A DNA stretch of 64,000 nucleotides from Candidatus Eremiobacterota bacterium (GCA_031082125.1 JAVHLM010000001.1:383931-447930); one strand, 5' to 3'; counted from the stretch's first letter, positions 1-9,486 are shown. Notes: generated by a model not told the origin, from the letters alone. A program made the numbers and translations.

Positions 1-829
1 TCGGGCCAAGGTGCGCCCCTATGACGGCACCAAGGGTTCCCTTCATTATGGGGGAGCGGGGATGGCCGGCTTGCAGCATTTCCGCGAGCCTGTCTCTCTC
101 CTCGATGAGCTCCCCCGTGACTAGGGCGAGCGAGGGAGGTGGAGAGCCGCTCCCCTTCTGCTGTATGTATTCCCCTATCTTCTTAAGGCCTGCCTGGACT
201 CCCACGGCTTTCCCGAGAGGTTCAAGAACCCCCTGCTCCATCTTGATAAGAGGCACGACCTTAAGAAGGGACCCGAAGAAAGCCTGGCTCCCGGAAAGCC
301 TTCCCCCCCGGGAGAGATGGTGAAGATCCTTCACAAGGCCCACGCCGTGATTCCGCGGTGCCATGCTGTTGAGGTCTGCCGCGATATGCTCCACGGGCAT
401 TCCCTGCCCTGCCAGGGCATGGGCCTTCAGCACCATCATCCCAAGGCCAAGCGTGGCAGTCAGCGAGTCAATGACGGTGACAGAGGCGCCGGGCTCATCT
501 TCCATCAGCAGATCGCGTGCCATCCTTGCGGAATTTACCGTGCCCGATAACCGGCTCGAGAGATGAATGGAGAGTATGGAAGCACCTTCCCCGGCAAGCC
601 GCCGGTATATTTCCAGAAAATCGCCTGGCGCAGGCTGGGAGGTAGTAGGGAGCTCGCTGTGGTCTGCCATCATCCTGTAAAACTCTCCATGCCCTATGTC
701 AAGGCCATCGCGGTACGACCTGGCACCGAACCTCACCGAGAGGGGAACAAGGGTAATCCCCCGCTCTTCCAGGTCGGAAAGGGGAAGATCACATGTGGAA
801 TCCGTGACAATTCTTACCACATTGCACAT
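1..829 (-). CDS. DegV family fatty-acid-binding protein, 3' end cut by the window
   Basis: Reading the minus strand from an ATG at 827-829 gives an open frame to the window edge (276 codons). It begins MCNVVRIVTDSTCDLP, the signature start of the DegV family, and contains LPTTSQPAPGDF and a near-C-terminal GAVIGAHLGP. DegV proteins bind one fatty acid and in Firmicutes can act as FakB subunits that present it to the FakA kinase; no FakA is seen here. Usual length is about 280-290 residues, so only about 10-20 residues are missing. It starts 12 nt after the stop of the B3/B4 gene and is probably the last gene of that operon. The family call is firm; the bound lipid is unknown. Confidence 0.9.
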   Translation of the reverse strand, partial: MCNVVRIVTDSTCDLPLSDLEERGITLVPLSVRFGARSYRDGLDIGHGEFYRMMADHSELPTTSQPAPGDFLEIYRRLAGEGASILSIHLSSRLSGTVNSARMARDLLMEDEPGASVTVIDSLTATLGLGMMVLKAHALAGQGMPVEHIAADLNSMAPRNHGVGLVKDLHHLSRGGRLSGSQAFFGSLLKVVPLIKMEQGVLEPLGKAVGVQAGLKKIGEYIQQKGSGSPPPSLALVTGELIEERDRLAEMLQAGHPRSPIMKGTLGAVIGAHLGP

Positions 830-841
830 CCATCACCATGC

Positions 842-1492
842 CTAGAGCACATGAATCTCGTTACTCGATGCCCCGCCGAACCTCGAGAGCATATGGGCGA
901 ATTTCCCGGCGATTTCACAGGCTTCCCATGAGGCCACCCCTTCGACAGGAGCATACACGACGGCCACGACATTCTTTGTCTCCGCGCCAAGCTTCGCCTC
1001 CATCGAGTCTTTTACAGGGTTCCCCAGGGGAGTGCCGTCTTCACGGCACGCGCATATGAGACCCTCAATATCGATGACCTGACCGGCACTGTTGAAAACA
1101 AACTGTTCGCCCGCACGGCCTGTCCTCAGCACTATCCTGTCTCCCGCCACATCGGCGTCCAGGAGGCTCATGGGAAGACCCGTAAGAAGGGAAAGGTAAT
1201 TATTGCAGTCCACAAGGTTGTTGATGAAAGGGAACCTTCCCTCGCGGGCTGCCTGGGCAAGATATTCACTGGCGGGCTTGCTCCTCCCCGAAGGCTTGAA
1301 GCCGCCCCGCTTGAGGAGCTGCCTCACAGCCTGCCTGAGTGCCTCGTTGGATAGCTCCCCCGTGCTCCTCTCCTGGACAAGAAGCATCAATTCCCTCACC
1401 TGTTCTGCTTCTGAAGGATGGATCGAGATGGACTCCCCCGTAATGACCGCCACTCTCAGCCCTATATCAGCTGATTCATTGATTACAATCAT
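842..1492 (-). CDS. B3/B4 (tRNA-binding-like) domain protein
   Basis: 216 residues. The fold-defining stretch (about 85-200) with [21 protein letters not shown] and the G-x-P-x-x-x-D segment after an ICACRED motif matches the stand-alone B3/4 domain otherwise found in the beta subunit of phenylalanyl-tRNA synthetase. Stand-alone copies are proposed to hydrolyse or sense mis-charged or free amino-acid derivatives, but their job is not settled. The start overlaps the 3' end of the histidine kinase gene by 17 nt, so translation is probably coupled. DegV follows 12 nt downstream. The domain call is good; function is open. Confidence 0.75.
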   Translation of the reverse strand: MIVINESADIGLRVAVITGESISIHPSEAEQVRELMLLVQERSTGELSNEALRQAVRQLLKRGGFKPSGRSKPASEYLAQAAREGRFPFINNLVDCNNYLSLLTGLPMSLLDADVAGDRIVLRTGRAGEQFVFNSAGQVIDIEGLICACREDGTPLGNPVKDSMEAKLGAETKNVVAVVYAPVEGVASWEACEIAGKFAHMLSRFGGASSNEIHVL

Positions 1493-3851
1493 GGCTCAAC
1501 CTTTCCGGAATGCCCGCTGATATTCCAATGGCATTCCTAAAATCATTGAAAGCTTTTTCTGCAGGCCCGATGAGCGCCTTGAGCCTCTTAAGGTTGTTTT
1601 CCCTGCCTGCACGCTCCATCTGGCTTGCAAGCTCATTGAGGGCGCCAGCCTCCAAATTCGCCGAGGCGCCCTTCAGGGCATGGGCGCTCCGGGCAGCTTT
1701 CTCCCCCTCCGAGTTTTTGATGGCTTCCTTTATCTTCCCTAACTGCAGCGGAGCATCCTGAAGGTACACTTCCAGGATTTCCGCCAGAAGCTCCTCGTCA
1801 TTTCCCAGGCGCGCCAGCAAGGCATTCCTGTCAAAAACCTGGTGTTCCTCCATGGAAGGGCTCTTCTGCAAGGGCATCGCAGTAGTCTCAAGAGGAAGAT
1901 ACTTTTTCATTTCCAGGGCAAGCTCCTCCAGGTGATAAGGCTTTGAGAGGTAGCCGTTCATTCCGGCGATGATGCAGCGCTCCCTGTCTCCCTTCATTGC
2001 CGCGGCGGTGACGGCAATTATCACCACATTATGGTTGAAAACCTTTGACTCGGGGCTCCTTATGACTTTTGTCGCCTCAATGCCATCCATTTCGGGCATC
2101 TGCACATCCATCAGCACAATGTCATAGGGGATATGCTCCAGGGCGGCAAGAGCCTCAAGGCCCGTAGCCGCCACGGAGGCCTCGTACCCCAGGCTTTCCA
2201 GGAGCTTGCAGGCTACCTTCTGGTTCACCAGGTTATCCTCTGCAACAAGCACCCGGAGCCTTCTCGCGCTCTCGATACGGCTTGCTCTCTCCACAGTCTC
2301 GCCGCATATGGCAGGAGAGACCTTTCCTCCTTCACCGGAGAGCAGGGTAAGGACCTGATGGATCTGGGAAAGCTTGAGAGGCTTGGTAAGGTAGGCGGAA
2401 AAGCCCTCATCAAAGAGATGGTGGACTTCGCCAAGCCTTCCGAAGGGGACAAGCATGACAGCCTTCATATCGTTGCAGGCGCCCTGTTCCTTCATAAGCC
2501 TGCCTGCCCCCACGCTGCCCTGCATATTCATCTCAATGAGGGCCATATGGAAGGGATGCCCTGCTGCATATGCCACGCGGGCCCTCTCAAGCGCATCAAG
2601 AACATCAGATGACTCCATGCATTGAAATCCCCATTTTGCAAGCAATTCGATGAGGAAGCCCCTCTCGGTGCCATTGCCGACGGTGACAAGAATCCTCTTT
2701 CCTTCCGTCCCGAAAGGCATGGTAAGATAAGCCGGCACTGAAGACAGGGACCGGGGAAATTCAAGGGTAAACCAGAAGAGGGAGCCGCGACCTTCGTCGG
2801 AAGCTCCATGGAGGGAGCCGCCCATGAGCTCTACAAGCTTTCTGGTAATTGACAGGCCCAGGCCTGTTCCGCCGTACTTCCTGGTGGTGGAAGCGTCAAT
2901 CTGCGTGAAGGCGTCAAAAACCTGCGCAAGCCTGTCACGGGGTATGCCAATGCCTGTATCACTCACTGAGAACCTGATTCTGGACGAGGCGGCGTCCTCA
3001 TGCTCAAGAATGAGCTGCACGATCACCTCTCCATGGACGGTGAACTTGATGGCATTGTCAACAAGATTGAGCAGAATCTGCCGCAGCCTCCCGGGATCGC
3101 CCCTGACAAGGGCCGGGAGGGCCGGGTCAATAGAGCAGAGGTACTCAATGTCACGCCCGAGGACCTTGAGGGCAAGGGTATCGTTGATATCCTCAACAAG
3201 CCTTACAGGGTCAAAATCAAGCAGCTCAAGCTCGAGCTTCCCTGCCTCTATCTTGGAAAAGTCCAGGATATCGTTGATTATGGTGAGGAGCGAATCGGCG
3301 CTGTTCCGTATTGTCTCCACATAATCGCTCTGCTCCGACGAGAGGGGGGAGTCAAGCAGAAGAGCCGTCATCCCCATGATACCGTTCATGGGTGTTCTTA
3401 TCTCGTGGCTCATGGTGGCAAGAAAATCGTTTTTCGCCCTGCTGGCGCTTTCAGCCCGGGAGGCAAAGGTACGCAGTCTCTTTCCCTCGCTCCGCAAAGC
3501 GATCAGTGCCTGTTCCAGGCGGCGGCAGAAAAGCATCATCAGGCGGCTTTCACCGTCATCGGGAGGAGGGGCCTTCTCAATGAGAATCTCTGTATATTCC
3601 TCCCCTTCACCGAAGCGGTGAATAAACCGGCCGGGCAGAAGCTCCCCGGCTCCTGCGAGGGCCACCCGGGGATCACTGTATCCCCAGGAGGCAGTCACCT
3701 GCCGGGACTCACCCATGCCTGTAATAAGAGCAAAACAACGGGCAGAGAAGAGGCGGGAGCACTTCTCGATGGCTTCGCCTGCCAGTTCCTCTTCTGACTG
3801 AAAGGATGGCATCGATGCTATCTCATTGAGGACCGAGAGCTCAGAATCCAT
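1476..3851 (-). CDS. Hybrid sensor histidine kinase (HisKA-HATPase-REC-REC-Hpt)
   Basis: 791 residues, no membrane segment. An N-terminal GAF-like region (about 1-120) is followed by HisKA with the phospho-acceptor His149 in [11 protein letters not shown]. The ATPase domain has DNAIKF (N box), DTGIGIP (G1) and GGTGLGL (G2). A first receiver-like domain (about 385-500) lacks the canonical Asp pocket and looks degenerate. A second receiver has AEDN, the acceptor in [12 protein letters not shown] and a conserved SKPY lysine. A C-terminal Hpt domain carries His in SAHALKGAS. This is a BarA/phosphorelay layout. No response regulator with a DNA-binding output is next to it, so the final target is elsewhere. 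First gene of a kinase-B3/B4-DegV operon; AGGCAGGGGG precedes the ATG. Confidence 0.92.
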   Translation of the reverse strand: MDSELSVLNEIASMPSFQSEEELAGEAIEKCSRLFSARCFALITGMGESRQVTASWGYSDPRVALAGAGELLPGRFIHRFGEGEEYTEILIEKAPPPDDGESRLMMLFCRRLEQALIALRSEGKRLRTFASRAESASRAKNDFLATMSHEIRTPMNGIMGMTALLLDSPLSSEQSDYVETIRNSADSLLTIINDILDFSKIEAGKLELELLDFDPVRLVEDINDTLALKVLGRDIEYLCSIDPALPALVRGDPGRLRQILLNLVDNAIKFTVHGEVIVQLILEHEDAASSRIRFSVSDTGIGIPRDRLAQVFDAFTQIDASTTRKYGGTGLGLSITRKLVELMGGSLHGASDEGRGSLFWFTLEFPRSLSSVPAYLTMPFGTEGKRILVTVGNGTERGFLIELLAKWGFQCMESSDVLDALERARVAYAAGHPFHMALIEMNMQGSVGAGRLMKEQGACNDMKAVMLVPFGRLGEVHHLFDEGFSAYLTKPLKLSQIHQVLTLLSGEGGKVSPAICGETVERASRIESARRLRVLVAEDNLVNQKVACKLLESLGYEASVAATGLEALAALEHIPYDIVLMDVQMPEMDGIEATKVIRSPESKVFNHNVVIIAVTAAAMKGDRERCIIAGMNGYLSKPYHLEELALEMKKYLPLETTAMPLQKSPSMEEHQVFDRNALLARLGNDEELLAEILEVYLQDAPLQLGKIKEAIKNSEGEKAARSAHALKGASANLEAGALNELASQMERAGRENNLKRLKALIGPAEKAFNDFRNAIGISAGIPERLSHDCNQ

Positions 3852-3987
3852 TTTCCCCCTGCCTCATAAAAAGCGATTTATTACTTATTTTCCCCTCGGC
3901 ACTTACAAATCCTTTTGCATCGGCGAGGGATACACAGGATATCAGTTTTCTCTGAAGAAACTCCATGAGACAGGCAGGGGCTGCAGA
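3852..3987. other. Divergent intergenic region
   Basis: 136 bp between the kinase (minus) and the DUF218 protein (plus). It must carry both promoters. I see AT-rich candidates (TTGTAA and TAATAA on the minus strand, about 19 bp apart) but none close enough to consensus to call. Confidence 0.4.
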
Positions 3988-4653
3988 ATGGCTGATTGCT
4001 GCTGGACCATAAGAATTCACAGGAAAAAGGCTCTCATCGCCGCCGGGGTGTTTCTCGCCCTGGTATGCCTTCTCTTTTTCACCAGGCACCTTCTGGTGGG
4101 ATGGCTTGCAGGGTGGCTCACCGTGCAGGATGGCGCACAGGCCTGCGACATAGTTTTCGTCCATGGCGGCAAGGCTGAGAGGAGAGTGCCCTATGGCGCC
4201 GAGCTCTTCAAGAAGGGGTATGGGAAAAAAATCGTCATCACCATCGGGCGCGACGATCAGTGGGTCACGGATTTTTCAAGAGAATACGGCATTGACAAGT
4301 TCGATGTCATGGTCGTCAAGGCCATCCTGAAAAACCGCGATATTCCCCCTTCATCGTCTGTGCTGCTGATGGATTCCCTGAGCACCCGCGATGATGCCCG
4401 GAAGCTCAGGGAATACTATGACAGAACCCCCTTCAGGGATGCCCTGGTCGTGACGGACTCAATCCATTCACGGCGCTCCATGCTCTGCCTCCACCGCGCC
4501 TTCAAAGGCACCGGCGTGAAGTTTTACTCCCACCCCCTCGTGCTGGAGGAGCAGCTCGGCAAGTTTTCCGACAGTGATGATTATGTGAATTATGTGATAG
4601 AGGAGGAGCTGAGGCTTCTCTTTTACACCTTCGGCTTCAAGAAGGGGAGGTAA
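3988..4653 (+). CDS. DUF218 / ElyC-SanA-YdcF family membrane protein
   Basis: 221 residues from the ATG at 3988 (CAGGGG 5-10 nt upstream); the frame is open further upstream but without a ribosome site. Residues about 12-38 form one hydrophobic helix after a basic N-terminus, so the protein is anchored with its domain outside. The domain starts at ACDIVFVHGGKAERR and continues with LFKKGYGKKIVIT, SLSTRDDARKL and DALVVTDSIHSRRS, the pattern of the DUF218 fold (SanA/ElyC: envelope integrity, undecaprenyl-phosphate metabolism). Its 3' end overlaps the convergent hydrogenase protease gene by 17 nt. Family call firm, substrate unknown. Confidence 0.85.
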   Translation: MADCCWTIRIHRKKALIAAGVFLALVCLLFFTRHLLVGWLAGWLTVQDGAQACDIVFVHGGKAERRVPYGAELFKKGYGKKIVITIGRDDQWVTDFSREYGIDKFDVMVVKAILKNRDIPPSSSVLLMDSLSTRDDARKLREYYDRTPFRDALVVTDSIHSRRSMLCLHRAFKGTGVKFYSHPLVLEEQLGKFSDSDDYVNYVIEEELRLLFYTFGFKKGR

Positions 4654-5110
4654 GGAAGGCCACGAGGGCATCGGCGGCCCTTTGCACTTCTACGGTAAGG
4701 CCTTCGCCCATCGTGAAGGTAACGGCCTGGATGCCGAGAAAGATCACCGCAGATCCGCAGTCCTTCTGAAGGAGCGAGGCAAGCACCGGGAGAGGGAAGG
4801 TATGGGTCGAAAGCGTCGTGGCCGGTATCTCCTCTATAGAGAAGAGCCTCATCTCGCCGGCATGGCCTCCGAAATCCGCCGCATCAAGTATCACGGCCCT
4901 CGGCGCAGGCCTTCCGGCGGCTTCATAAAAGATCCTTTCGGGCTGCTGACCGGCGTCGAGCACAAAAAAACCTTCCCCCAGGGGGGGAAGGCGTGAGGCG
5001 ATGTAGGGCCCCACCCCGTCATCACCGCGGAGGCTGTTCCCCACGGTGATGATCGTGACGGGATGTGAAGGGTCGGGCCTGAGGGCCTCCCTTATGTCAG
5101 CGGTCAACAA
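4637..5110 (-). CDS. [NiFe]-hydrogenase maturation endopeptidase
   Basis: 157 residues of the HyaD/HybD/HycI (M52) family. The opening VTIITVGNSLRGDDGVGPYI holds the nickel-sensing Glu/Asp region (GNxLxxDDGxG), and AVILDAADFGG supplies the second conserved acidic residue. These proteases remove the C-terminal tail of the large subunit after nickel is inserted. The matching substrate, with a 9-residue tail after DPCISCSTH, is the gene directly upstream, overlapping by 14 nt. It is the last gene of the hydrogenase operon. No hyp genes are seen in the window, so cofactor assembly genes must be elsewhere. Confidence 0.93.
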   Translation of the reverse strand: MLTADIREALRPDPSHPVTIITVGNSLRGDDGVGPYIASRLPPLGEGFFVLDAGQQPERIFYEAAGRPAPRAVILDAADFGGHAGEMRLFSIEEIPATTLSTHTFPLPVLASLLQKDCGSAVIFLGIQAVTFTMGEGLTVEVQRAADALVAFLTSPS

Positions 5111-6428
5111 ACTTCACGTCCAGGAAATGAGTTGAGCAGGAGATGCAGGGATCATAGGCCCTCACCAGGGCTTCGAGGGTGAAGGTGATCTCCTCCTCGC
5201 TCTTTGAGGGCAGCAGCTCTGGCACAATCTTCTCCATGTCCTCCTCGATATTGTTGAGGTTCTGGTTGGTCGGGATGATGCAGGTGGCATCTGTTATCAT
5301 GCCCTTCTCGTCAATCTCGTAATTATGGAAGAGGATGCCCCTGGGCACCTCGACGGCGCCGACACCTTTCCCGGCCTTCACGGGGATTCTCCCGGCCTCG
5401 TCAATACCGACGACAAGCTCCTCATCGTAATTTATCCCTTTGTTTTTAAGATCTTGGAGAATATGGAGCGAATCCTCAAGGCAGTGGGCCCATTCCACGA
5501 CCTGGGCCACGGTGTTCAGGAAGGGGTTGGTGCATTTCGCCTTGAGCCCCAGCACGGCTGCCACTTCCTTGGCAAGAGGATGGAGCTTCCCGTGGTTCAG
5601 GTTGAACCTGGCAAGTGCCCCCACGGCGTAAGCTGTCCTGTTCCACTTGGTGTGCTTTGCTGAAGAGTGGGGCACGACAAACTCATTGGTGATGGCTCTA
5701 AAGTCATGCCTGTCTTTTCTTGCGCCGTCGGTGGAGCCTACATCGCCCATGAGCATGGGGTATTCTGCCTCATCGCTCACCAGGGCCACGTACTCGGTGT
5801 CACGCTCAAACTCGGGGAACCGGAGCGTCTTCAGCAGCTCTATGGAAGCCTCCACGTCGGGCTTTGTGTCTATGAGTATCTTTTCCATGGCTTCAAGGTC
5901 CTTCTCGCGGGGAAGCTTGGTAAAGCCGCCCACAATGGCCGAGATGGGATGGACATGGCGGCCCACAAGGATGTCGCACACGTCATTACAGGCCTTCTTG
6001 AGGCGAAGCGCCCGGCGCACCACCTTTTCATGGGTGGTGATGAGGGGAACGAAGCTCTTCACCCCCAGCAGATCGGGCGCCGCGAGGAGGTAAATGTGAA
6101 GGATATGGCTGTCAAGCGTCTCCATATGGAGGAGCAGCTTCCTGAGGGCCACTGTCTGGGGCGAAGGCGTGAATCCCAGGGCATCCTCGGCTGCCTGGAT
6201 TGAGGCAAGGGAATGGCCGCAGGAGCAGATGCCGCATATCCTGCTCGTGATATGCTGCGCTTCAAAAATGGAGCGCCCCCTCAGCATCCCCTCGAAGAAC
6301 CGCGGGGATTCCACGATCTGGAGCTGGCAGGTCTCAAGCCTGCCCTCCTTCACGTTCACGACGATATTTCCATGACCCTCGACGCGGGTGAGATATTCTA
6401 CTTTGATGTCAATGTTTTTTGTGCTCAT
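5097..6428 (-). CDS. hydA: [NiFe]-hydrogenase large (alpha) subunit, group 3b type
   Basis: 443 residues from the ATG at 6426-6428. That start has AGGGAG about 10 nt upstream and only a 20-nt overlap with the small-subunit gene; a start 26 codons earlier lacks support. The Ni-Fe site is complete: RICGICSCGH near the N-terminus (Cys65, Cys68) and DPCISCSTH near the C-terminus (Cys428, Cys431). The tail FLDVKFVDR is the expected protease-cleaved extension. Soluble; with beta, gamma and delta subunits it should form the bidirectional NAD(P)-linked enzyme known as sulfhydrogenase I/II in Pyrococcus. Gene order beta-gamma-delta-alpha is the classical one. Confidence 0.95.
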   Translation of the reverse strand: MSTKNIDIKVEYLTRVEGHGNIVVNVKEGRLETCQLQIVESPRFFEGMLRGRSIFEAQHITSRICGICSCGHSLASIQAAEDALGFTPSPQTVALRKLLLHMETLDSHILHIYLLAAPDLLGVKSFVPLITTHEKVVRRALRLKKACNDVCDILVGRHVHPISAIVGGFTKLPREKDLEAMEKILIDTKPDVEASIELLKTLRFPEFERDTEYVALVSDEAEYPMLMGDVGSTDGARKDRHDFRAITNEFVVPHSSAKHTKWNRTAYAVGALARFNLNHGKLHPLAKEVAAVLGLKAKCTNPFLNTVAQVVEWAHCLEDSLHILQDLKNKGINYDEELVVGIDEAGRIPVKAGKGVGAVEVPRGILFHNYEIDEKGMITDATCIIPTNQNLNNIEEDMEKIVPELLPSKSEEEITFTLEALVRAYDPCISCSTHFLDVKFVDR

Positions 6429-7170
6429 GTGTTTCCAGCTCCCTGCATTTGTTGTACATATCCATTTTATTGAGAACCCAGTCCATAGGTATCTTGTATC
6501 GCTCAAGCACTTCCTTTGCCCCGTCCTTATTGGGATTGGTCACCATGCCGCGGCACCCGTAACAGATATTCCCGTTGTTGATGCACCAGGAGTTGCAGCC
6601 GGCGCGGGTGAGGGGTCCCATGCAGGTGATGCCCTTTTCATACATGCAGACGTTCTCGTTAAACTTGCACTCGACGCAGACTGAATGGTCGGGAACATGA
6701 TAGGGGAGTCCCATGAGGGCCGTCTTGAAGATCTCCAGGAACTCCGGCTTATAGACAGGGCATCCGTTTACGAAATAGTCAACCTTCACCACCTGGTGAA
6801 GGGGCCTGGTGGGTAACGTGTCAAAGTACTTGTAATCCATCCCGTACACGTAGGTGCGTATGTCCCTGAGATTAAACGCGTTTTTCATGCCGTTCACCCC
6901 GCCGATGGTAGCGCAGGATCCATATGCGATAAGGATCTTTGAGCGCTCGCGGATCTTCTTGATCCGATCCTCGGCATGGTGATCGGTGATGCTCCCTTCC
7001 ACCACTGCCGCGTCATACTCATCATCCCACTTTTCCGACATCACCTCGCGGAACTCCACTATATCAATATGATGCAGCATCTCCAGGAGCGTTTCACCAA
7101 GGTTTGCCACCTGGAGCTGGCACCCTTCACAGCACGCAAAATCAAAGAAAGCGACTTTTGGTTTTCTCAT
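6409..7170 (-). CDS. hydD: [NiFe]-hydrogenase small (delta) subunit
   Basis: 253 residues without a Tat signal, so cytoplasmic. FDFACCEGCQLQ gives the first two ligands of the proximal 4Fe-4S cluster, and GSCATIGG and NGCPVYKPE supply the others. A C-terminal part rich in paired cysteines (CVECKFNENVC, CMGPLTRAGC, CYGC) provides further clusters for electron transfer to the gamma subunit. The start lies 1 nt after the stop of the gamma gene, and its 3' end overlaps the large-subunit start by 20 nt, consistent with equal production of the two core subunits. Length fits the group 3b delta subunit. Confidence 0.95.
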   Translation of the reverse strand: MRKPKVAFFDFACCEGCQLQVANLGETLLEMLHHIDIVEFREVMSEKWDDEYDAAVVEGSITDHHAEDRIKKIRERSKILIAYGSCATIGGVNGMKNAFNLRDIRTYVYGMDYKYFDTLPTRPLHQVVKVDYFVNGCPVYKPEFLEIFKTALMGLPYHVPDHSVCVECKFNENVCMYEKGITCMGPLTRAGCNSWCINNGNICYGCRGMVTNPNKDGAKEVLERYKIPMDWVLNKMDMYNKCRELETHEHKKH

Positions 7171-7171
7171 G

Positions 7172-8008
7172 TTATATTGCCTCTTCCAGATTCTTTATTT
7201 TATCGTAAGTGAAAACAGGGCCGTCCTGGCAGCAGTAATAGTTATGAATCTGGCAGTGGCCGCACTTGCCGATACCACACTTCATATGCCGCTCAAGGGA
7301 GACGATGATCTGGCGCTCAGGGATGCCCTTCTCCAGGAGCTTCGCGATGACGAACTTGTACATGATGGGCGGGCCACAGACTATGGCAAAGGTCCTGTCG
7401 GGTTCAAGAGTGATGCCGGGAATGAGGGAGGTGATGAGGCCTACGTTCCCGTCCCACTCGGCATCCCCCCTGTCAACGGTGCATTCAAACATCACGTCAA
7501 GGCGGTGGTTCCACTTGTCAGTCTCGTCGGAAAAGAGCAGGTCCTTGGGAGTGCGGCAGCCCAGCAGGATGGTGACCTTTCCGAAATCCCTCCTGTTGTC
7601 TATGGTATAATTGATGATGGAGCGGATGGGCACGATACCCAGCCCCCCTGCCACGATGAGGAGGTCATTCCCCTCAAGATACCTTATGGGGAAGCCGTTT
7701 CCAAAGGGCCCCCTGATGCCCACCTCGTCACCGGCCTCGAGGCGGTGAAGGGCCGTGGTGACTCTCCCGGCTTTTCTTACCACCAGCTCAAAGGATCTTC
7801 TCTTTGTCGGTGAAGATGATACTGAAATCGGCGCTTCACCAACGCCCAGGAGGGAGACCATTACAAACTGGCCCGGCAGGTGATCGAGGCTCTCGCCGCC
7901 GGGGAGGGCAATCTCAAAAAGCTTTTCCAGGGGGGTCATCTGCCTTGTGCGGAGAATCTTTCCCACTTTGGTTTTGAATTCTGATTCGAGCAGTGCTGTT
8001 TTTTTCAT
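7172..8008 (-). CDS. hydG: Hydrogenase gamma subunit, FAD/NAD(P)-binding and 2Fe-2S reductase
   Basis: 278 residues, ferredoxin-NADP reductase-like. FAD-binding part: PGQFVMVSLLG and the short GRVTTAL region. NAD(P)-binding part: LLIVAGGLGIVPIRS and CGPPIMYKF. C-terminal cluster motif: MKCGIGKCGHCQI followed by YCCQDGPVF, the four-cysteine 2Fe-2S site shared with PyrK and sulfhydrogenase gamma. It links the [NiFe] core to NAD(P)H. It begins 1 nt after the beta gene stop. A PyrK role is unlikely because no pyrD is present and the neighbours are all hydrogenase subunits. Confidence 0.92.
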   Translation of the reverse strand: MKKTALLESEFKTKVGKILRTRQMTPLEKLFEIALPGGESLDHLPGQFVMVSLLGVGEAPISVSSSPTKRRSFELVVRKAGRVTTALHRLEAGDEVGIRGPFGNGFPIRYLEGNDLLIVAGGLGIVPIRSIINYTIDNRRDFGKVTILLGCRTPKDLLFSDETDKWNHRLDVMFECTVDRGDAEWDGNVGLITSLIPGITLEPDRTFAIVCGPPIMYKFVIAKLLEKGIPERQIIVSLERHMKCGIGKCGHCQIHNYYCCQDGPVFTYDKIKNLEEAI

Positions 8009-8009
8009 A

Positions 8010-9047
8010 TCAGTTTAACTCCTTCACGAGCGAAGTCAGGGTCTCCTTGAGGTTGATCTTGGCCATGCAGGTACGGCTGCATCTGCCGCATCCCGTGCAG
8101 AAATAGCGAAAAAAGCGCTCCACGGGGTACTTGAACTTCCTGTAGTAGCGGTGGCGCTGCTTGGCACCGCGGTCTTCCCTGAAGCTCTCGCCGCCCGCCA
8201 CCCTGGCGAAGGAGGCGCTCTGGCAGGAATCCCACTTCCTGCGGCGCCTTCCCGTGATAAGGTCGAGATCGGGCTCATCGACTACATCAAAGCAATAGCA
8301 TGTGGGGCATACATTGGTGCAGTTGCTGCAGGCAAGGCAGCGCTTTGCAATGTCGCTCCACACAGGGCTTTTCCAGGCATTATCGAAAACCTCCTTGATT
8401 TTCTGGTGGGTGACAGGCACTTCATTTTTAAAGACTGAGCGCTTCTTTTCCCTGAACTTCATCAGCTCATCCCAGTGGCTCTCCGTTGAAGGCTCGATGA
8501 GCTTTGTCCTTCCAAGAACATCATCGCCCATCTGCGTGTTGAGATGGATGATGAAATAGTCACCAAGGTCCGTGAAGAACGCATCATAGCCGCCGTTGGG
8601 AAGATCATTTGCCATGAGATGGCAGCTCGCATACTCATCGCAATAATCCTCGCACTCAAGGCCTATGATGGCTATCTTGTTTTTCCGGGAAAGATAATTG
8701 ATATCCTCTGGATGCTCCGAGAGGGCCATGTTCAGGCACTGGACGCCCATAAGGTCGCAGGTGTGGACGCCGAAAAGGATCATCTTCTCATACTCAACGA
8801 CAGGGTGCACTGCCTCTCCCTCGCGGCGCGAGTATTCCAGTATGGTCTCCGAGGGGGGCATGAAATACTTTTTTGGGGGAAGGATGGTGGGGATGTGCTT
8901 GAGAGCAATCTGGCTGGCCCGGGTCACCGGTTCAAAGGCATAGTTATCATATCCCTTTGCCACAGGCGCCATCACCGACTGCTCCACTGCCAGCGCTGAA
9001 ATGAAATCAGCAAAATGGCTCTTCTGTAAGATCGCATATTGCTTCAT
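8010..9047 (-). CDS. hydB: Hydrogenase beta subunit, 4Fe-4S protein (anaerobic sulfite reductase A-like)
   Basis: 345 residues. Two 4Fe-4S motifs sit at the C-terminus: CLACSNCTNVCPTC and CTGCGRCSRTC, each followed by a distal Cys/Pro context. The N-terminal 220 residues match the AsrA/HydB fold (LFGVHTCDLMGVQCL). It passes electrons between gamma and the catalytic dimer. It is the first gene of the operon; the promoter lies 42-70 bp upstream of its ATG. A sulfite reductase role is disfavoured because no siroheme subunit is present. Confidence 0.93.
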   Translation of the reverse strand: MKQYAILQKSHFADFISALAVEQSVMAPVAKGYDNYAFEPVTRASQIALKHIPTILPPKKYFMPPSETILEYSRREGEAVHPVVEYEKMILFGVHTCDLMGVQCLNMALSEHPEDINYLSRKNKIAIIGLECEDYCDEYASCHLMANDLPNGGYDAFFTDLGDYFIIHLNTQMGDDVLGRTKLIEPSTESHWDELMKFREKKRSVFKNEVPVTHQKIKEVFDNAWKSPVWSDIAKRCLACSNCTNVCPTCYCFDVVDEPDLDLITGRRRRKWDSCQSASFARVAGGESFREDRGAKQRHRYYRKFKYPVERFFRYFCTGCGRCSRTCMAKINLKETLTSLVKELN

Positions 9048-9075
9048 TGCCTTGTACCTTTCACTGGAATTTTAT

Positions 9076-9090
9076 ATCTCAAAGTGAGAT
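9076..9090. promoter_or_regulatory. Palindrome at the hydrogenase +1, possible operator
   Basis: ATCTCA-AAG-TGAGAT is a perfect 6-bp inverted repeat that covers the predicted transcription start and touches the -10 box. A repressor bound here would block initiation. No regulator gene is adjacent. Confidence 0.45.
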
Positions 9091-9117
9091 TGTAACACTT
9101 CCACCCTTCATGGTCAA
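9089..9117 (-). promoter_or_regulatory. Hydrogenase operon promoter
   Basis: On the minus strand TTGACC (9112-9117) and TACAAT (9089-9094) are separated by exactly 17 bp. The predicted +1 is near 9082, giving a leader of about 35 nt before hydB. Confidence 0.75.
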
Positions 9118-9271
9118 GAGGAATCTTTCCTACATCCAAGGTCTTAATACCCGCCATATTGACTTTCTGATGGCTTGTGGAGGCATTCTTTCAAATACAG
9201 GAAGGCTTTGAGAAAAAGAGGAACGAGACCATCCCAATCGGTTATGCCCCCTCTACCGGGCAAAAAGCTTG

Positions 9272-9308
9272 CATTGGCGAGGTTTTTTCAAAATTAACCT
9301 CACCAATG
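9272..9308. repeat. Imperfect inverted repeat
   Basis: Arms CATTGGCGAGGTT (9272-9284) and AACCTCACCAATG (9296-9308) are complementary at 12 of 13 positions around an 11-nt AT-rich loop. It could be an RNA hairpin or a protein site. Confidence 0.6.
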
Positions 9309-9486
9309 GCAGCAGCATCTCTATTTGTGTTGATTTTTTTTCAATGCCTGGATCCTGGCTAAAAAGCCCATGATATAAGGGAAAGTAAAGGGCAAAAAAA
9401 TATTTTTGCATGCAAGGGAATTTAGCATGATTTTAAGAGGATCATGGAGAATTATCCTCCTGGAGATTCAGGGACGATCAGTGGAT

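Noticed and set aside
7172-9047. Reading the beta and gamma subunits as anaerobic sulfite reductase A/B
   Set aside because: No siroheme subunit; the next genes are [NiFe]-hydrogenase subunits and their protease.
9177-9362. A 61-codon frame in the hydB-ridA gap
   Set aside because: Its codon use differs from real genes nearby, and it crosses the inverted repeat at 9272-9308.
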